A model generated the notes under the pieces. That model did no database searches. It worked only from the letters and a program-made list of their open reading frames with translations, and was not told the origin of the DNA. Made by a program: the position numbers and the translations under genes. From positions 2,914,001 to 2,978,000 of the forward strand of contig OZ023274.1 in assembly GCA_964007475.1 (NCBI GenBank): a stretch of DNA of 64,000 bases, in the 5' to 3' direction. The stretch is from Hybos culiciformis (Eukaryota; Arthropoda; Insecta; Diptera; Hybotidae). Below are positions 11,301 to 23,500 of the stretch, in pieces (the stretch's first letter is position 1; every line of letters starts with the position of its first letter).

Positions 11301-13370
11301 TATTTTTTTTCAAATATTTGAATAGAAATCTTTATTCACTAAATAAATTCCTTTTAGAAAAAAAAATAATAATAATAATAATAATAAAAATAAAAAATTA
11401 ATAATATTTTAAATGTTATTAAATAATAATGGGAAATACAAATTTATATATTATACAAAAAAAATATAATAGGAATAATTTGTTAAAAAATAAAAATAAA
11501 AAAATTGAAAATAGGGGCTATATTAGATATGTATAAAAAAAAATTGTTTATAAACTATTCAAATTTTCAATTTAATATATCATTCAACATTATTATTACA
11601 ATTTAATTTTATATAATAATAATAAAATTCTTTTATATTACATTTAGAGGTTTTACTGATAGTGTACCATGGATAAACTGATGTTCTCTTTTATTGGGTA
11701 TATAATTTTATTAGTCATTGATAGTACATTCAGTTCTTTATACGATCTTATGATTTGATTAGGGTCTAAAAATATTGTCAGCTTTTATTTAATTAATTTA
11801 TATTTTTTGGATATTTACTTTATATAAATACTACCTGGTTCTATTTAGATTAGTAAAATATAAAAAAAAAATGGAATACTTGCACAAGTTTAAGCGTATT
11901 GTGCAATTAGCACTAAAGAAGTAAAAAAACACTAAATGCAAAAACTGAAAAAAAAAAGTTTTTAAACTAGAGTAGAACACGGAAAGTAAGAATGAAATTT
12001 TGAAATTTCCTATTAATAGACTTTTGAATAATTTAAGCCCACCAGTTTTGACTACAAACACCTCAGCAGTCATTAATTTTATATAGCTCAAACTTTTTCA
12101 AATTTTTAATCTGAATAAAAACTTTTAATATCGGATATAAGGACATATATTGATTTGGCCTATTGTCTTTAGCCGGTAAGTTTAATTTCAAAATCAAATT
12201 TTTATTTATATTACTATGGGCTGTAGTAAAAGTCAATAATAATTAATTTATATTTTTAATTATATTATACCTTACCTACCTATATATGTATTTTTTTTTT
12301 ATAAAAATACGAAAATTAATAAAAGCGTGAGTTTCAAAAAAAAAAAAAAAAAAACTATAAAGGGTTATCAATTATTAATCGGGGCATAAAGAAATTAATA
12401 TTAAAAATATTAATAATAATTTCTTTTCTATACAAAACATAACAATACTAAATTTCTTTAAAGTTTCTTCAATTCATTGACCAATTAAAAAAAATAAATT
12501 GATATATAAATATAATAGAAAAACAAATTACAAATTTTCTACAATTATATATGTATGTACCTATGTAAATATAATAAAAGACAGATTACACTTTCAATAT
12601 TACTACTACTATATTATTAATAGAAATGAATATTGAAAACTATTAAAAATTTATAAAAATATATATATAATAAAATATTCAAAAACCCTACTTTTCAATT
12701 TTGTTCCCATTAATGTAAAAAAAATATATATATTATATTAATTCATGAATATCATATAATGAAAATCAACAATTTATATCAAAACTCTCAAAAAAAAATT
12801 TACAAAAATAATTGAACCGAAAACAAAAAAAAAAATTCCTCACTCTTCTAAAGAAATTAACTTTTGTAAATATCAAAAGTTTACACACAAAAATAAAAAA
12901 AAAACTTTGATTTCTTTTTTTTTTTTTATTTACTTACACCCATCAAAATTGAATCAACCAGAAAATGAACATAAGTTCTTCATATAAAACCCATAATTAA
13001 CGAATACTAGCTTAGCAAACTGAAACCAAAACAAAAAATGAAAAAAATAACATTTACCAACTTTTAGTTGTTTTTTTTTTTTTCCTTCTTTTTTTTTTCT
13101 TCAAAGGCGAGAGAGTCTATCATTATTCAAAATATTTTCTCAAAATATTATTTTGGAGTTATAAAACATAATGTTGTTTTACCCTCAGTTTTAATTTAAT
13201 ATAATGATTACTGATTTGTTTTATGAATTGGGCTGCATCGATAGAAAGTGTATTTTTTTGTTGTCTAATGAGTCAGTCAGTGACAGTCCGAGACTATATT
13301 ATATGAAAAGTAAATAATAGTATGTTATAGTAAAGTTATAGTACAGTATAGTTATAGTATAGTTCTATAT

Positions 13371-13447
13371 AACACAGTAGAATAGCATGGTCCACTATAG
13401 TACAGTAGAACACAACACAGTAGAATAGCATGGTCCACTATAGTATA
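13371..13447 (+). repeat. 43-bp tandem duplication
   Basis: Two copies of a unit beginning AACACAGTAGAATAGCATGG start at 13371 and 13414. The second copy is partial and ends near 13447. The sequence just before (13310-13370) is a run of related shorter TTATAGTA/CAGTATAG motifs, so the whole tract looks like an expanding minisatellite. Confidence 0.8.
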
Positions 13448-15173
13448 CAGCACTATACACATTTGACCTAAAGAAGATCTCATCTTTTCATGATCGTAAC
13501 CATTTATATCTCTGAGCTCAGCAATATATAAAAGAAATAAAAAAAAATGAATTTAAAAATATGAATTTTATCGGTTGTCTCGTCGAACCATAATTATTTA
13601 TTTAATATTTCATTATTTTACATTTACAGATAGAGTTTTATAGTTAACCTAGCCTTTACGACTTAAAATTCAGCTTTTTTGTTATATAATTATTTTTCTT
13701 TTTTAAAATATGACATATTTTTAGGAAAAATTTAAAAACCTGATAAATGTTTTTATATGAATTTTTATTAATTAAAAATTTAGTAAACTCGATATCGATA
13801 AAATTTCCGTTTAATTTAAAATAGAAACTGTTAAAATCTCAAAGTAAAATAATCGTTATATAACCATAGTTTAGCTACACTGGATTAAAGAAAATCAATA
13901 ATTAATGTTATTTCTCTAATCCTTCTAAACTATCATTCTAAAACTATATAATATAACAATATTAAAAAAAAAAATTCCCCCTTGTCGACCCAATCCAATA
14001 TGTTAGCAGACATTTTGGCATAAAAGCTGTTTTCTTTTATTTATTAAAAATCCGTCACTTTGTTGGTAAACATGAAATATGTACAAAAAAAAAAACAATA
14101 TATACAAAGCAAAACATAGTTAGGTTTTTTTTTTTAGCATCTGCGCTGATTCCCATTAAATTTTTTTTTTTTTAACTTTTAGATACCTACGAAATATGTA
14201 CAAAATATACCCAAAAAGAGAATTTTCTAAAAAAAAAGGAAAACAAACTCACAAAAGATTCAAACCACACCTTGAGTTAAAAAAAAAAAAAAAAAAAAAA
14301 ATTAAAATTTATATAAAAATAAATAAACAAATAAATGAATTTTCATTGGTTCACTGTAAACACAGGCGGAATCATTTGAGGGAAAAAAAAAACTTGTTTT
14401 TTCAACATATTAAAATTTTTTTTTTGTTTTTTTCTTCTTTTTAACTAACATTCATATTTTTATGCGAGAAAAACATTGTGTAGTTAGTTTAGTTTATGCA
14501 ATCGTTGCGGTCACTACATTAATAATAAAATTTCGGCAAAATAAAAAAAAATTAAATTTTTTGTTTGAATCATTTTAGTGGACTTTAGTGTTACAAGAAA
14601 AGAGGCACACAGAAAAAAAAAATCAAAACAAAATATTCATCAAGCGAAATAAAAATCGCGCGTAGGATGAAAACATATTAAAGCTAAGAAAGAAAAAAAA
14701 AGTATAAAAAATTTATAACAATTATATAAAAGAAAAAAATAAATTAAAAATAATAAATTATAAATAAAAATACACAAAATGGATAAAAGTTTAAAATGAC
14801 ATAAAGTCGAAAGTGAATGTCCTATGAATGCAAATGGAAAAAAATAACGATTTAAATGACAAAAAGGATTAATTGTTATTAAAAAAAAATGGTTATTATT
14901 AATTTTATTTTTTTATTTATTTTTTTTTTAAGTAAATGACAATTATTTTTCAAATGTGAAGAAATCTTATATAGAAAAATTTGCAAAATATTTATAAGAA
15001 CAAAATGAAAATATACCTAGATTTGAATAATGAATAAGTATTGACGGTTTGTTGAGAAACGCAAGTTGAAAGACTTGGGATTTGGAAAATTTTAAACTCA
15101 ACTCGGCATCATATTAAATTAAACTTTAGGATTTCATTAATTGCAAACCTTTGTTCATAATTTGTAACAGCTT
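13448..15173. other. Intergenic, no gene seen
   Basis: Very AT-rich, with a poly(A) run at about 14280-14300 and several other long A or T runs. No coding or RNA feature is visible. Confidence 0.6.
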
Positions 15174-15342
15174 GTTATTCATCCTTCTTAAATTACTAAG
15201 TTTTATACTTAAGTGCGGTTTTAGTTCGATTTCAAGTTATTACTTATTCCCTAGTTTATTATTCATCCTTCTTAAATTACTAAGTTTCATACTTAAGTGC
15301 AGGTTTTATTTCGATTTCAAGCTATTACTTATTCCCCAGTTT
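15174..15342 (+). repeat. 84-bp tandem duplication
   Basis: Two near-identical units of about 84 bp, roughly 15174-15257 and 15258-15342. Each contains TTATTCATCCTTCTTAAATT, ACTTAAGTGC and TCGATTTCAAG in the same order. They differ by a few substitutions and small indels. The unit happens to be a multiple of three and keeps a short frame open, but the translation is low-complexity hydrophobic and not convincing as protein. Confidence 0.85.
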
Positions 15343-15464
15343 ATTAGAAATAGAAATCAATCTTTGAACCAAGGTCTTCGAAAATGGATAATATTACTTC
15401 TCTTCGGTCAAAACCATTTGAGAAACCACAGCTGTATATGAAATAAGTTGTATATCTATTATTG

Positions 15465-15670
15465 CAGCGATTTCCAAACTTTGTTTAGTGCAACACTATG
15501 ATCTTCCATTGAAATTAAAAACAAAAAACGGAACATTTTTCTGTGATTAAGTGCAAAAAATTGTCGTCTCTTCGATAATATCAATTTAAAAAACCGAAGA
15601 TATATATAAGCTCTATATCTTGATGATGCATTATGTCAGGGTTTCCTAAAGTATGTTTAGTGGGGCACTC
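15465..15670 (+). repeat. Two similar sequences resembling hAT termini
   Basis: CAGCGATTTCCAAACTTTG at 15465 and CAGGGTTTCCTAAAGTATG at 15637 are similar, in the same orientation, and both run into TTTAGTG...CACT. The pattern CAG-G-TTTCC-AAA-CT followed by GTG-CACT resembles Charlie-type hAT ends. No matching right end or duplication was found, so these may be decayed or nested termini, or chance. Confidence 0.3.
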
Positions 15671-18600
15671 ATTGAAGATAACTCTTGGATATAATTTGTA
15701 GTAACAGATAAACAACAACTTGGCACCACTGAAAATGATTACGAAAACTTCATTGATTTACTAACTGACTGTGTCTTTAATAAAAACAAATTTAACAATT
15801 TTTTACTGTAGCTATTATGTCATTTCAGTTATCAAAGAAATGATAAGGAATAATGATAATTCCAGCATATTCATACCGCTTAAATGTATTGTTTTATATA
15901 TCTCTCCCACCAGAAAACGTTACAGTTATTCGAACGAAGTGCACAAATTGCTTATTTAAAGTTCATAAATTTTAAGTGACAAAAATTGACTGTCTGAATT
16001 TGATCACAAAGTGAGCTCTACACAATGTTTTGTAAGAACCAAAACTAATATATAAAAGACTGATGATCAAGTCAACAATATTCACGGCAAATTTATCTTG
16101 ATTAGTTTTTTCTCGATCAAATTTGCGACGGTAAAATTATTGTATCAATAATACTGATGATGACAATATTCTGGTCACATTAAGACAGAAACAAGCTCTA
16201 ATTAATAGGTTCTGCCATTTCCATAACTACATAATTTGTTGAATCGTCCAATCATTTTTTCAAAATACCTGAATCAGTATCATTCAATCAACGAAAAAAT
16301 TCGCGATAGTCTTCAGGAAATTTCGAAATTGTTGGATTTCCGTATTACCTTCCGTTTATCTTTAATATAATGTTGATAAGATTGTTTTATTTTTATTTCT
16401 TATCCGAGGATTGGATATCTAGGCCAGAATTTCTGATTTTTTCGAGGACCTGTCTATTTTTTACTTATTTTCCATAATTTTGTATAGGTATTGTTCAAAT
16501 AAGAAAAAAAATAGAAAATTACAACTGAGTCGAACGAACCGGATGACAGACTAAAAAAAATAACTATAGCCTAATTAGCAAATTTTTGTTCAAGGTAATT
16601 ACAAATAATGCCAACAATAGGACCAAGGATAAGACTATATTGTGAAATAATCATTTTTTTTAGTAATCTTTACTTCAGTTTCATGCTCAGCGTATTCGGT
16701 AAAATACGAACTTTAAATTATAGCAGACTTTTCATGGTTTTTATATAATTAAGTTATTGTAATTTTATGTTGTAATTATATTGGAATATGCGGGTATAGT
16801 GTGAGGTGGCTTTTATAAGGTTCATCTGAGTAGATGAGAATAAGTGGAAAAAAAGATTTTTACGTATTTTTTTTTAAATCTTCTTGGTTACATTACTATT
16901 AAATTTAGTACAAGATATGAAGAAACCGATTGCAGAAATCGTTACAGTAGATTCGGAAACCTATACAAACGATCTTAATACGAAATTTAGAAAAATCTAC
17001 ATATGGCAAACATATTCTGAGCCAACGACGATATCTTTAAACCTTGTACATTTTGCAGAATTTCATAATTTTGTGGAAATATGTTTGAGCTTTCTACTGT
17101 CACAAAAATATATATGTACCATATTTTGAATTAATTTATTTTTTGTCATTATTTATTTAAAAAAAAAAAAATGTTAACAAACAAATCATTCCGACAATAT
17201 ATCTGACTAAGGATGAAAGGGCTTAAAAAAAAGATGAAAAAAAAAATACATATTATATTCTTAATACAAAAATAATTCAATAACTCAATCTTAATTTATG
17301 TTTCATGTGAAAAAAACACAAAAAATAAATAAATAAAGAAGAATACCTTGTACCTACATTAAAAATAAATAATAGTTTTATACTTTGTGGGTTGCAGAGT
17401 ATTGTTAAATAGGCAGCGCGGTATTGTTTTATTTTTTATTTTTGAAAATTCCTAATTTGTTACACACTGGCAATATATAAAAATTTCTTTGATAGGTATA
17501 TTATGGTAAGGAGTTGTTAGTTTATTTTTTTTCTTTCATTTCTACTGATTGGAAAAATTCCTGCAAATTACATAGATTATCTGATTGAAAAATTGAACTG
17601 ACCCGCAGAGAGCCAAAATAGAAAATCTCATCAAACTATGACATTAAATATTTTACCATGTCAATTTTAATGTTGTTTTTTTTTCTATTTTATAGTTCTA
17701 AATTTTTTATTTTAAACAAATTAATTCTATATGATTACGGAATGTCCTTGTTATCAATTTTGTACAGTGTTAATTTTAATGGGTTTCGTGGTTTATATTT
17801 TATTTCAATATGGTTTTCATATGGATTTTAAGATTTCTTTTTTCAAATTTAAACAGCGCTCATTTCTTTTTTTTAATTATTAGGTTTTTACATATTATAA
17901 TAATGAACCCAAGATGGTGGGTCACTAATCACTAATAAGTGTACCAAATTTTGTTAAACCATGTCGCAAAATCTTTGCATAGTCATTTTTTACTATAAAA
18001 GACATATATGTACTTCTGAATATGTTTGCAGGAGAAAAATGTCTTTTAAAGTGCTTTCCTAGAATGTGAATAGAGCTCCGTGCAAAAAAAAAACCCTATT
18101 TCTACTCCTTGTTTTTACTAAAAAGACAGTTTTGTGAAAAATGTTTGTTCAAGTTTATTGAAAGGTCCTTTCCAAAGTTGTTATTTATTTGACAATAAAT
18201 TAATGAATTCTTGGGACAATTCTTGAAACATAAAAAACAATAAAATTTTTGCAAATTTCCATAAATATTTCTTCTAATTTTGAAAATAAAATTAAAATTT
18301 TGAGAAAAAGATATTTATTCTTTACTTTTATTTTTTTTTTACAGAAAATTATTGGCAGCACAAAAAAAAATCTTCTGTAAAAAATTTAAATTTGAAATAG
18401 AAAAAGGACTAGCTTTACATCCTTAAAGATTTATCAATTTCAAGTACACTTGAAAAAACAAAAATAAGATTTAAAAAAAAAAAAAAAAAAAAATCAGAAC
18501 CGAAAAGAAGTGACTAAGAGATTTTTGGAAAAATAAAAAATAAAAAATTAAGCAGTGACAAGTTGAATGAAAAATAAACACATAAGAAAAATAATGTGCG

Positions 18601-18728
18601 GCTTTTTTTTTACTAATTTGAATCATCATTGAAAAAACATTATAAGTATAACATAGAAAACATAAAAAAAAAATAAAAATAACAATATAAATATATATTA
18701 TAATAATATCCGAAATAACCGAAAGGTG
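15671..18728. other. 5' flank of the sloppy-paired-like gene
   Basis: No supported gene. The stretch to about 17.1 kb is visibly less homopolymeric than its surroundings and includes an 81-codon ORF at 16884-17129 with no domain I recognise. It could hold cis-regulatory sequence for the forkhead gene, decayed transposon sequence, or both. A TATAAA at 18686-18691 lies 43 bp before the start codon, but in such sequence it has little weight as a promoter. Confidence 0.45.
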
Positions 18729-20021
18729 ATGAACATGGTTAAAATTGATATAATTCAATTAACGAACACTTATAATCAAAATTTTAAATCAATTTATGAT
18801 ATGGCACGAACACCAGGATTATTAAAATCGAATTTCTCAATTAATGCTATTCTGCCAGAAACAATCGAAGAAGCTACCACCAATCATAACCAATACACAA
18901 CTCACAATCATCATCATCATCTTATTCAATCATCACCGAGAAGTTCTCAATCACCAATCGGTTCATGTCATTCTCCTGGTAGTTCAGCTGAAGATTTAGA
19001 AGATTTATGTTCTGATGCTGGATCAGATTTAGATGTTACTAGCACTTCACCGCCACCAACATCTATTGCCGAAGATCTTAGTGAAAATATTAACTGTGAT
19101 AATGCTAAAGACGATGATGCTAATAACGACAGTTCCACAGATAAAGAAGAGAGTAATGATGGTGGTGAGAAACAAAAAGATAAAAAAGGCAATGAAAAAC
19201 CACCATTTAGTTATAATGCTTTAATAATGATGGCGATACGTCAAAGCTCAGAGAAACGTCTGACCTTAAATGGTATATACGAATATATTATGAAAAATTT
19301 TCCCTATTATAGAGAGAATAAACAAGGTTGGCAGAATTCAATTAGACACAATTTAAGTTTAAATAAATGTTTTGTTAAAGTTCCTCGACATTATGATGAT
19401 CCGGGTAAAGGAAATTATTGGATGTTAGATCCATCAGCAGAAGATGTTTTCATTGGTGGTTCGACTGGGAAGCTTAGAAGACGTACAACTGCAGCATCAA
19501 GATCACGATTGGCTGCCTTCAAGCGTTCCCTAATTGGTCCAATGTTTCCCGGTCTAGGTTATCCACAATTTGGACAATTTTTATGTCCGCCATCGGCGGC
19601 GTCAGCACCATCATTATTGGCTAGCATGTATAATCGATATAATCCATTTGTTCCTAAACCACCGCTATCATTTCCATTACCATTTTCAAATGGTTCGTCA
19701 GCGAATACAAATTTACCCGGTCCTGCTGGTTTAGCTCCATTCAGAGGGATGGAAAGATTAATAGGTACACCTAATTTAGCGAGTCCGAGTCACACTATCA
19801 CTAATGGATTTCAAAGTCCAGCTGAACTTTACCAAAGAATACAATATCAACAATTATTGCAACAACATGCAGCTGTTGTGGCTGCCAATCAACAGAGAAC
19901 ACAATTAGTAACACATTTAGGTCAATCACCGTCACCGGATTTATCAATTTCTCCACCGACAGATGTTTCCAGTAGTGGTCCTATTTATAAACCAGTTACT
20001 GTAGTCTCACGCAATAGCTGA
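18729..20021 (+). CDS. slp: Sloppy-paired-like forkhead transcription factor (FoxG class)
   Basis: Intronless gene of 430 codons for a nuclear DNA-binding repressor. Slp proteins in insects act in segmentation and neural patterning; FoxG1 is the vertebrate relative. Residues 36-42 (FSINAIL) form an eh1-like motif, the docking site for Groucho/TLE corepressors. A His-rich tract (HNHHHH, 59-64) and a Ser/Pro/acidic linker follow. Residues 157-253 are a complete forkhead domain: [17 protein letters not shown], recognition helix with [15 protein letters not shown] (201-215), and [19 protein letters not shown]. It continues into the basic extension [15 protein letters not shown], which with the IGG tail is characteristic of FoxG. 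The C-terminus is rich in Pro, Ser and Gln. All key helix residues are present, and there is no frameshift. The first ATG is 18729; the ATG at 18735 (start MVKI, with G at +4) is an equally good start giving 428 residues. slp1 and slp2 of flies cannot be told apart here, and no second copy is in the window. Confidence 0.95.
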   Translation: MNMVKIDIIQLTNTYNQNFKSIYDMARTPGLLKSNFSINAILPETIEEATTNHNQYTTHNHHHHLIQSSPRSSQSPIGSCHSPGSSAEDLEDLCSDAGSDLDVTSTSPPPTSIAEDLSENINCDNAKDDDANNDSSTDKEESNDGGEKQKDKKGNEKPPFSYNALIMMAIRQSSEKRLTLNGIYEYIMKNFPYYRENKQGWQNSIRHNLSLNKCFVKVPRHYDDPGKGNYWMLDPSAEDVFIGGSTGKLRRRTTAASRSRLAAFKRSLIGPMFPGLGYPQFGQFLCPPSAASAPSLLASMYNRYNPFVPKPPLSFPLPFSNGSSANTNLPGPAGLAPFRGMERLIGTPNLASPSHTITNGFQSPAELYQRIQYQQLLQQHAAVVAANQQRTQLVTHLGQSPSPDLSISPPTDVSSSGPIYKPVTVVSRNS

Positions 20022-20422
20022 AATTTAATCAGTTTTAGATGATTCTTGTAATGTATGTATATGTATGTATTTTAAAAATAGTTTAATACAATATTTGAAA
20101 TTATAAAATTGATTAGGACGAAGAAAATAATATTAAAAAACATTGTAATATTATTGTGATGCCTTTGTTTCCTTCAAAATCTGTATATTTCCAGAATTTA
20201 CAAAATCAAATTTTCTTTTATTCAAATTATTGATAAAAAAAAATTGGAACGAAATGGTTAAGGTTTCTTATCATTCCCATTGTTATTATTTTAACCTTGT
20301 TCTTCTGTCGTATATATTTGTAGCAATAACTTCTACGAGAATTGAAAGCAAAGTTGCTTTATAATCAAAAAGAAAATTACCACTTTATTTAAGTTAAAAA
20401 AAAAATGTTCCAAAGATTTTTC

Positions 20423-20428
20423 AATAAA
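20423..20428 (+). terminator. Possible poly(A) signal of the slp-like gene
   Basis: An AATAAA about 400 bp past the TGA stop, followed by T-rich sequence. Other hexamers occur further on (for example 20821-20826), so the true 3' end is not decided. Confidence 0.25.
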
Positions 20429-20510
20429 TTCTATTTTTTCTAAATTTTTAACAGAAGAAAGTCTTTACAAACAGTCGTTTGTACAAGAGTTGCCAGCTAG
20501 TACTTCAATC

Positions 20511-20571
20511 TACTATCATTATATTCTTCTATACTACACTATCATTATTTTTCTATACTATACTATCAATT
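20511..20571 (+). repeat. Degenerate tandem repeat of about 25 bp
   Basis: ACTATCATT/ACTATCAAT occurs at 20512, 20538 and 20562, each within TTCTATACTA-type sequence, giving about two and a half degenerate units. Confidence 0.6.
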
Positions 20572-23500
20572 TGAGTTTCAAAGGTCTCAAAGGTCCAAAA
20601 AATAGAAGAAAAAAAATTCTAAGTTTTGTTAAAAATTTATCATCTTAAAAACAGATTATAAGCAAAAACAAGTCTTTTTTTTAAATAATTTAGATAATTT
20701 ATTATAAACAGCATTACAACTATGTATTTCTTTAATTAAATTTAAGTTTTTTTTTTTTTTTTAATTATTTATTAATAATAATATTAATAAAAATATTAAT
20801 TTCAATTTTTTCCTATTTGTAATAAAAAAAAATATATATTTTTTTTTTTGCACACAAGACTTTTAATTTTTAAAATGTTAAAAAAAAAAAATTTAATTAA
20901 GTGATAAAATAAAAAAAAAAAAACTTGTATCATAAAAAAAAAAAACTACTCAATATTCAGGTTAAAAAGAAGAAAAATATAAAAAATATTTAAAAAAAAA
21001 AAAAAGAACAAATTTCATGCATTTATTTTTTTTTTTCATTTTGGATTAGGTTCAATTAGTAAAAATTTAATTTTTTTTTCTTTCTTAAAAACAGAACCCT
21101 ATACACAGCAGTAAGTAAAAAGTATCCTATTGATTTGGGTATATTTTTGGGTGAAACTAATTTCAGATAAATATTTCAATTTAACTTTTATATTTTTTTT
21201 TTTTTAAATATATAATTTAGTCAGAAAAAAAAAACACAAAAAAAAAACCATGATGAGTTTATAGAAAAATATTCATCTGACACTTTAATTTTCAACTGTG
21301 TTTAACATAAAAATTGAAAATAAACAAAATAAACAAAAAAAAAAATGAATTCAAAAAATCTGGTGATCAGTTTCGTTTTAGCTTGTCAGGGGGTATTTCA
21401 TGCAATTATTTCAAAATTTTCAAAAAAAAAATTATTTCAATTGTTACAGAAATAATCATTTATGCTTATTTGACCAAAACAACAAAATCCCAAAAGAGAA
21501 AACTTATTGAAAGAACATCTAGGTATTATATGCAGCAGAAGAATAAAAATATGTATATTTTTGTTTTTTTGTTATTTTTTTATTCAAAAATCTATTTCAA
21601 ACTTCTTAGTTGAAGATTGATTATATTTTTGGGTTAATTTTATATTTTTGAATACATTAAGAAGGTTGTTCTACATATTACTTGTCAAAAATTGTTTTTA
21701 TATTTGTCATTAAAATGATGAAATATAGCAACTGACAGAAATCTATATCATTATGTTACTCTCTATGTGATAATAATTATTATTAAAAAGATCACGAATT
21801 ATATTTTGTTTTCATAAAGTTAAAAAAGTATCATGATGATATTTAAAATTATGGTGCCGACCATCTTGACCTCTTGAAAAATTGCGCACTAGGACTTTGA
21901 AATCTTAAAATCGATATAATAGTTATTGTCAGAATTTGTTCACTAAATATGTGTTTCGAATTCACAAAATTCAGCCTGATATATAGACCAATTAATCAAG
22001 TGCCTAGACTCATAAAGATGAGAAAGATGTCATTCTGATAGAGCTTAAAAAAGTTACAAAAAGATATTTTTAGGAAAAAATTTTGTATGATTATGAAAAT
22101 TTTTATTTAATATATACGTTTACGTATCCATAATATATTTATGTAATTTTACTATACACTTATATTGTGTGTTGTGTACAACACAAAACGCAAATCTTAT
22201 TTATTTTCTAAAATCATAACAAAGAAATTAAAAATTATATATATTTAAAGCTCTCTCTATCTCTGTAGTACGACAATTTTGATTAATTTCAATGCATAGC
22301 TTTTTTAGAATTATATGATTGTACTATACTTTAGTTTGTTTGGATAAGCAAATAAATTTAAATTAAATTGGATAATGACTACATAATTGGTAAAATGAAT
22401 GAAAAATGTGTAAACAGCACAATATTATTATTAAAATAAAAAAAATAAAAAATATCATAATTCTTTTGAAAGATTTAATATAAATGTTTGTTTTTTTTTT
22501 AAGAAATATTTAATATTTTATTTTGTTATGTTGTTATGTTGTCACAACAATGTGATCATCATATGATTATTAGAAGACCAATATTCATTGACCTGATGAA
22601 GAAATGTGATTTTCTCACGTAATAGACATACAATGTCTTGCAAAAAAAAGTTTAGTGATTTTAGCAATAGACCTGTTTCGAATTCACTGTGAGTGTGAAG
22701 TATAATATACATGTTCGCAAATATTATACACAAATGGTGTTTTAATTAAATTCAATGACTCACTGAAATCAAATGGAGAATTTGAGAGGATTTTCGAAGA
22801 GTATAAAGCACTGAATTATCAATATATAAATTTAAAGATTTTTGAGACCAAAGACGGACGGTACTTAAATTAAAGCTTTTTGAAAACAACTAACTAAGAA
22901 TTTCTCTTTTGTATAAAGGCGGAAAGCAAACTCCATACTTTCAAATATAAACATATGTTTAAGTGAATGAAATGTAATATGATTAGTAATACAAATTGCC
23001 TTCATATAAATTAGATATAGGTAAGTAGGTATGAAATAGATGGATTCATATAAAATTAAAAATAATTTTTCTAAAAAAGTTTGATGAAAACTAACAACTC
23101 TTATAACATAGTTATTTGATTTTCAAAGCGACTTTTAGTATACAATTTTATACAACATTTCTTTTTAATATAATTTTATAGAACAAATAGTCCAACAGAT
23201 TGAAAAACTAAATACAAACTAAAGCCAACTTTCCATCTAGATTAATTCAGAAAAGATGATTTTAAACGTTTAAAACCGAAACAAATTTTTGTTAACAGAT
23301 TCTAGTTCAGAAGAAGGACACAAAATGAAAATCCAAGTCTAAAATAATAAATTAATATATAACTTCAGAATCTAATCTGGTTCAATTTTTACTAAGATTA
23401 ATGGGAAATTTTTTGGACTCTTTCGGAATCATAACTACATATTAAGCTAAAAATGTGAAACTAAACCAAAATGTTCTTAAATATAACAAAAATAAATATT

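Larger units (their letters stand above)
4551..13370. other. Intergenic, AT-rich, no gene seen
   Basis: About 8.8 kb of low-GC spacer between the F-box gene and the forkhead gene. I see only simple repeats, homopolymer runs (such as the T run at about 10425-10446) and a SINE-like relic near 8.3 kb. The few ORFs of 60-90 codons are Phe/Lys/Ile/Asn-rich translations of AT sequence without domains. Confidence 0.6.

Noticed and set aside
14196..14444. 82-codon Lys-rich ORF
   Set aside because: Translation of a poly(A) tract; no coding evidence.
15151..15441. 96-codon ORF with an internal repeat
   Set aside because: The repeat is a DNA-level 84-bp duplication; the translation is low-complexity hydrophobic sequence.
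16884..17129. 81-codon ORF upstream of the slp-like gene
   Set aside because: Mixed composition but no family or domain recognised; no promoter or splice signals that convince.
18726..18728. GTG as start of the slp-like protein
   Set aside because: Animal genes rarely start at GTG, and two ATG codons follow at 18729 and 18735.
18471..18758. 95-codon hydrophobic ORF on the minus strand
   Set aside because: Translation of an A/T-rich 5' flank dominated by Phe and Ile; it overlaps the start of the slp-like gene.
18968..19224. Two ORFs overlapping the slp-like gene in other frames
   Set aside because: Shadows of the acidic linker region; low complexity and no domain.
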